Origin: Andrena cerasifolii
Taxonomy: Eukaryota > Arthropoda > Insecta > Hymenoptera > Andrenidae
Assembly: GCF_050908995.1 (NCBI RefSeq)
Contig: NC_135121.1
Coordinates: 17,980,001 to 18,044,000 of the forward strand
DNA length: 64,000 nt
Reading direction: 5' to 3'
Every line of letters begins with the position of its first letter. The stretch's first letter is position 1. The notes under the pieces were generated by a model, which was given only the letters and a program-made list of their open reading frames with translations, ran no database searches and had not been told where the DNA came from. This document shows, one piece after another, positions 60,115-64,000 of this stretch. The position numbers and the translations under genes are program-made.

Positions 60115-61774
60115 TAAGGGTGAACACATTGACAGGGTGCCCGTGAAAAAATGCAGAAATAATTTCTGGGGGTCGACTAACCACCACCCTACCACACATC
60201 TCTCTGCAAACCGAGCACATCCAAATCACAGAAGTTTCTCGCCCGAAAAGGCCACTGACCAATGAGCTTTTCTCGTGTGTGCCTGGAAAGCGTCTCGACC
60301 TGAGGACGGACCGCGATTCGCCGCGGTATTATGCAAACCCTTGAATAAGCCACGGTCGGATTCCTGTAAGACGCGCGTACTCAGTGGAGAAGCGCAAGAT
60401 TAACGCGAACTTGGATATCCGGTTGCACAAAGAGAATGCGACCACCGTCGAAATCCACCGCGGCCCCGTCGTGTTTGCGAGTAATCGCGTTGACGTTTAA
60501 TTTGCTGCCCCCAGGCTAATTCGCCGCCTTGCCCCTACTGCTTTGTCACTCGACTACTAGAGGCGACCCTTTCCCTCTATCAAGGGGCCGAGAGCCGCGG
60601 CTTAGACGAAAGGAATCTCTTTCCCAGACGAAGCCAGGCAAAATAATAACGAAGGAGGAAGAGCCCAGTGGGTCGACGATGCCTGAAATCCGTGGGGCGT
60701 CAGCTTGCCTCTGGCCCACGGCATTAAAAAAAAATTAGCTTCCGCCGATTGTCATCAGTTGGACGAGTACGTAATGCGATTTTGAATTCGATAAATATGC
60801 AGACATTATTGCAGCGGAGGGTAGGGGTGAAGTAAGTTTACTAGGTCACTTCACCGGCAGATGTAACTGCTGTGTGTTTGAAACTAATCGCGGACGAATT
60901 AACATGTTGCGCACATGTTGCGATATAAATTAACTCGACTTTCTCAACTGACAATCAGAACTACGCTGAACTGCTGATGTATCCCAGCCGCTGGGTTATC
61001 GAGAAATTTAAACCAGCAACGCTATACCGAGCCTCCTCTCTTCGAACGGCGTGCTAAACATCGTTCGTAAAGAAGCCCCGCAACGACGTCGACCCCGCAG
61101 CTTTTACAACGTTTTACTGACCCCCTGGGGCCCTTGAAACGCCTCCGCGAGGCCTCGTTCGTCGAACGGTTTCAGAATACGTCCCAGTTGCGTTCACCCT
61201 TAAACGCGGTCTCGTTCGTCGCCTCGTGATTTATCCGCCGTGCCGTTAGTCGGTCGCAATAAAGCACAGTAACGATCGAATAATTGTTATATATAGTTAT
61301 AGAAGAAACGGGCCGCTGTTTCATCGGCAATGAAACGATGTTTGCGTCGAGATTGGCCCGGCGTAATTGTAGTTTCGACCGAGAGAAACCGCGACGCTGG
61401 CGCAGCTGCTTCGCATAAGTCTTTCGGGAAGAATAATATCTTGGCCCGTGCAAGCGTTCGGTCGGTGCCTCCGCGGAAAGACGCGTGCAGCCCGCCTTAA
61501 TAGCTCGCAACGTGCACGCGGAATCCGCGTCTAACAACCAACGCAATACCGGGGGCCAGCGCGGAGCAGACGTATTATATCGTTATCGTATTTCACCGGA
61601 CCAACGACACGGGAATCCGCGCAGGGGAGAGCCTAAAGGGGTGTCAGCAAAATTCCAATCGAAATCTACATCTCGAAATTCAGGGACAACACCCCCTGTC
61701 GTACATGGATATATTTGTTTCCGAGCAGACTCAGCTGGAGCTTCTTTTGCCAAATTGCTTTATTTGTGATACAT
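60115..61774. other. Unique sequence, no supported gene
   Basis: CpG-rich in 60270-60720 and 61020-61600. Frames at 61172-61546 (-) and 61485-61769 (+) overlap and give no recognisable protein. Nothing else is seen. Confidence 0.45.
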
Positions 61775-61791
61775 TTAAGGGGACACTCTCA

Positions 61792-62674
61792 TTAAGGGGT
61801 ATTCTGGTCTGACGGGCAAAAAAAATCGATTTTTTTTGCATTTTCTACAGGTACATTATATGGGTAATACGCGTGCAAAAGGATTTTTTCCAATTCGTAT
61901 TATTTGCAGAGCTACAGGGTGCAGAATAGGTATGTGTCGCGCTTACTGAGCGGGACGGGCGACGCATAACAGTTTTCTTCCTGCAAGTGTATTTCGACAA
62001 AGTTTCGGCGGACTGTTCTTTCTGGGGGTGGTGGGGGGTGAGGTGCATTTCTGTGTCTTTTAAAACACAAAAATCGACCATTTGGTTACAAAGTCTAAAT
62101 TGTCTAAATTGTACGCAAAACTTTAAACGCGTTTTTCTCGAAACCGTGTTTTTCGAACCGGTGACCATGATATTTCAAGATCGGCTGGACCAATTCAGTA
62201 CAAGTTTTGCATATATTATCAGCACACACGTGGCTATCATCCCTACCAGAATTATGATAAAATATTTTGTTTTTAAACTTTCGCAGACCTTTAAAGTTGA
62301 AAATTTGTGCGAAAATCGAAACTTAATTTTCAAACCGCCGCCATTTGCTTAAATTTCAATATTTTTTTATCATTCAGGTTGGGACGATAGCCACAGGCGT
62401 ACAGATGAAGAGTCTCTTTTCATTTTTTGTTATAGATCACTAGAACGAGCCCAATCATGGACACCGTGACACCATGTTTCTTTCACCTTTACTTTAAAGC
62501 AGTCAACTGCGTTTGATTTTAATTTTTTTCTATCGACAAAATTTGTAAAAATAGTTCAAACATCAATAAACACGTAGCAATGAACTAAACAATAATAAAA
62601 TTGACGGGTTCTTTGTAAAAAAAATCCGAAATAACGCGACGAAAACGCCTCGTCAGATCAGAATACCCCCTTAA
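61792..62674. mobile_element. TTAA-flanked MITE, TTAAGGGGTATTCTGG ends
   Basis: TTAA is present at 61792-61795 and 62671-62674. The ends read TTAAGGGGTATTCTGGTCTG on the left and TTAAGGGGGTATTCTGATCT when the right end is reversed, an inverted repeat of about 24 bp. CAAAAAAAATCGATTTTTTT (61817-61837) lies just inside the left end. A second TTAAGGGGACACTC begins 17 bp outside the left end (61775), possibly the end of another insertion. The 883-bp interior has frames of up to about 120 codons that overlap on both strands and match no transposase I recognise. Confidence 0.82.
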
Positions 62675-64000
62675 AATATTTCTGAAAAGCCTTTTTCCTC
62701 GATCGCTAGATATAAAATACTTTTCCACGCGTGCCTGACCAATGTTGGTTAGCTTCCTATGGGGCGAAGAAGGAGATAGCGGAAGACGAGGAAGGACAAA
62801 AGGTAGAGAGGTAATGCTGTCTCGTACTTTCTATGGCCGTTTCTCTGGCCGCTCTTTCCCTCAAACGAGACCGATCGCCCCGAGAGGAACGGAAATCCTT
62901 AATTGAAAGCGTCCTCGAGCGGCAGCAACTTTTATAATTTCCCGGTCGATGATTAAAATTAAAAGTCCGGCCGTGTCAGAGGCAGGAAATCGTTGCGCTG
63001 GAAAAAAGCGAAACGAAAAGAAAATCAGAGCGAGCACCTATCGTTCCTTCGTCGTCGAACAAAGCGGCGGAACGAAAGGGACGTCTTCCGCATTTTCACC
63101 CTCCTCCATCCTTTCCCATCGACCCCCTTCGTAATTTCAACGTTCGATGAAAGTATGGAGTTGTCGCTGCTAATTAGCGACTGTAGGTACGCGATTTAGG
63201 GAGAAGAAGACTTTCCAGAAATTACGTTGCAAATTATCAGAAGCGATCGATGCCCGCGGAATTTTCACTGACAAACATTCCTGTCTTCCTCGCTTTGAAA
63301 TATTACTTCTTCTTTTTCGAACACTTCACCCTGTAAACGTTGATTGCAATACCCACGTATCCAAGATTCCTGGACACTCCAAACGCTGTTGAAAAATGTC
63401 GACAAGCAACAATTGCCCGAAGCCGCGGCGGAATCTCGAGAATTTTACTTTTACCGCGATCAAGAGCCGCTGCCAGTGCACAGACAGATCTTGGCGCGCG
63501 AATCGTTTATATTCCCGACAATAGGTCGACTGAATAAATTGAAGGGGAAAGGAGCATCAGGGCGTCCTCCGCGCTCCAACGTCCGCAGATTTATCTGCTG
63601 AGACGGTATTCGGAATGAATTACGATAGGCGAGGGGCTTTTTGATACGCGCCAGAGAGAGCGATCCGGCTCTGTATACGAGCGTCTCATGTTAATCTCGC
63701 AATATTTCTCGGGAAATCAAGGCAAACGGGGCATTAGCGGGACGGGACGCGAGATAAGCCTTTGCTAGGAACCGGGTCGTATCTAAGTGAGTGCACAGCG
63801 AACGTTGGGGAAATCGTAGGAAATAAACGTGCAATAAATAGGAAGGAAGATGCTCCCGTTTCCGTGAAAGGGATGAGATGCCGGGGGAAGTACTCCAGCG
63901 AGTTCCGATTTCCGTCGAACATCGTGCAGAACTGAACGATGAAATTCAGAGGGTTGCTTGGGAATCGTCGTTCGCTCTTACACAGACGAAACTTGTCAAC
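62675..64000. other. Unique CpG-rich sequence, no supported gene
   Basis: Short overlapping frames on plus (62949-63134, 62993-63199, 63340-63537, 63344-63601) and minus (63734-63922) show no recognisable product and no clear splice pair. Nothing else is seen up to the window edge. Confidence 0.45.

Noticed and set aside
1..64000. CRISPR arrays, operons or prokaryotic genes
   Set aside because: No regularly spaced identical repeats with unique spacers, no dense gene packing, and clear eukaryotic transposon and splice features.

Overview
This window is eukaryotic nuclear DNA and most probably comes from an insect. CpG is abundant and not depleted, AT-rich and CpG-rich blocks alternate, splice-like signals are of insect type, and short DNA transposons are dense. 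The CpG richness and the mix of TTAA-flanked and TA-flanked miniature elements would suit a hymenopteran such as an ant or bee; that placement is inference. No complete protein-coding gene can be read here. Nearly all open frames are short, overlap on both strands and follow the CpG-rich, stop-poor composition.

The best coding evidence is one 63-nt exon on the minus strand (6817-6879). It has a strong acceptor and a GTATGT donor, and only one of its three frames is open. It looks like an in-frame cassette exon of a gene with very long introns, so much of the window may be intron. Weaker candidate exons lie at 22045-22316 (-), 23892-24030 (+), 33099-33251 (+), 44784-44998 (+), 53290-53360 (-) and 56422-56703 (+). 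None could be assigned to a family.

The clearest content is mobile DNA, mostly non-autonomous. (1) Four families (five copies) are flanked by TTAA and begin with a G-rich terminus (4275, 9698, 41991, 52287, 61792), with a possible degenerate sixth at 24801. The copies at 9698 and 52287 belong to one family in opposite orientations. (2) TA-flanked elements lie at 264, 14327, 35498, 37384, 56942 and 59014; three of them share related ends built around GGTAAATGTCCCAAT or GGGTCA...ATATGCCAC. (3) A Harbinger-like MITE with TTA duplication lies at 23445. (4) A 263-bp MITE with perfect 24-bp inverted ends and a 7-bp target duplication lies at 16197, about 40 bp from a tRNA-like Pol III sequence. (5) hAT-like remnants lie at 29855 and 32569. 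(6) Foldback elements with long arms lie at 14327, 41991 and 55027. (7) Around 47766-48480 a possible Helitron-like piece, an ATT microsatellite and the C-terminal end of a non-LTR retrotransposon ORF2 lie side by side.

Between these lies apparently unique, largely CpG-rich sequence. It includes a very CpG-rich block at 33480-35140 with a TATAAAAG box, which may be a promoter. No CRISPR array, operon, rRNA gene or intact tRNA was found. Nothing here amounts to a new multi-gene system. The most useful leads are the cassette exon, the shared end motifs across MITE families, and the foldback structures.
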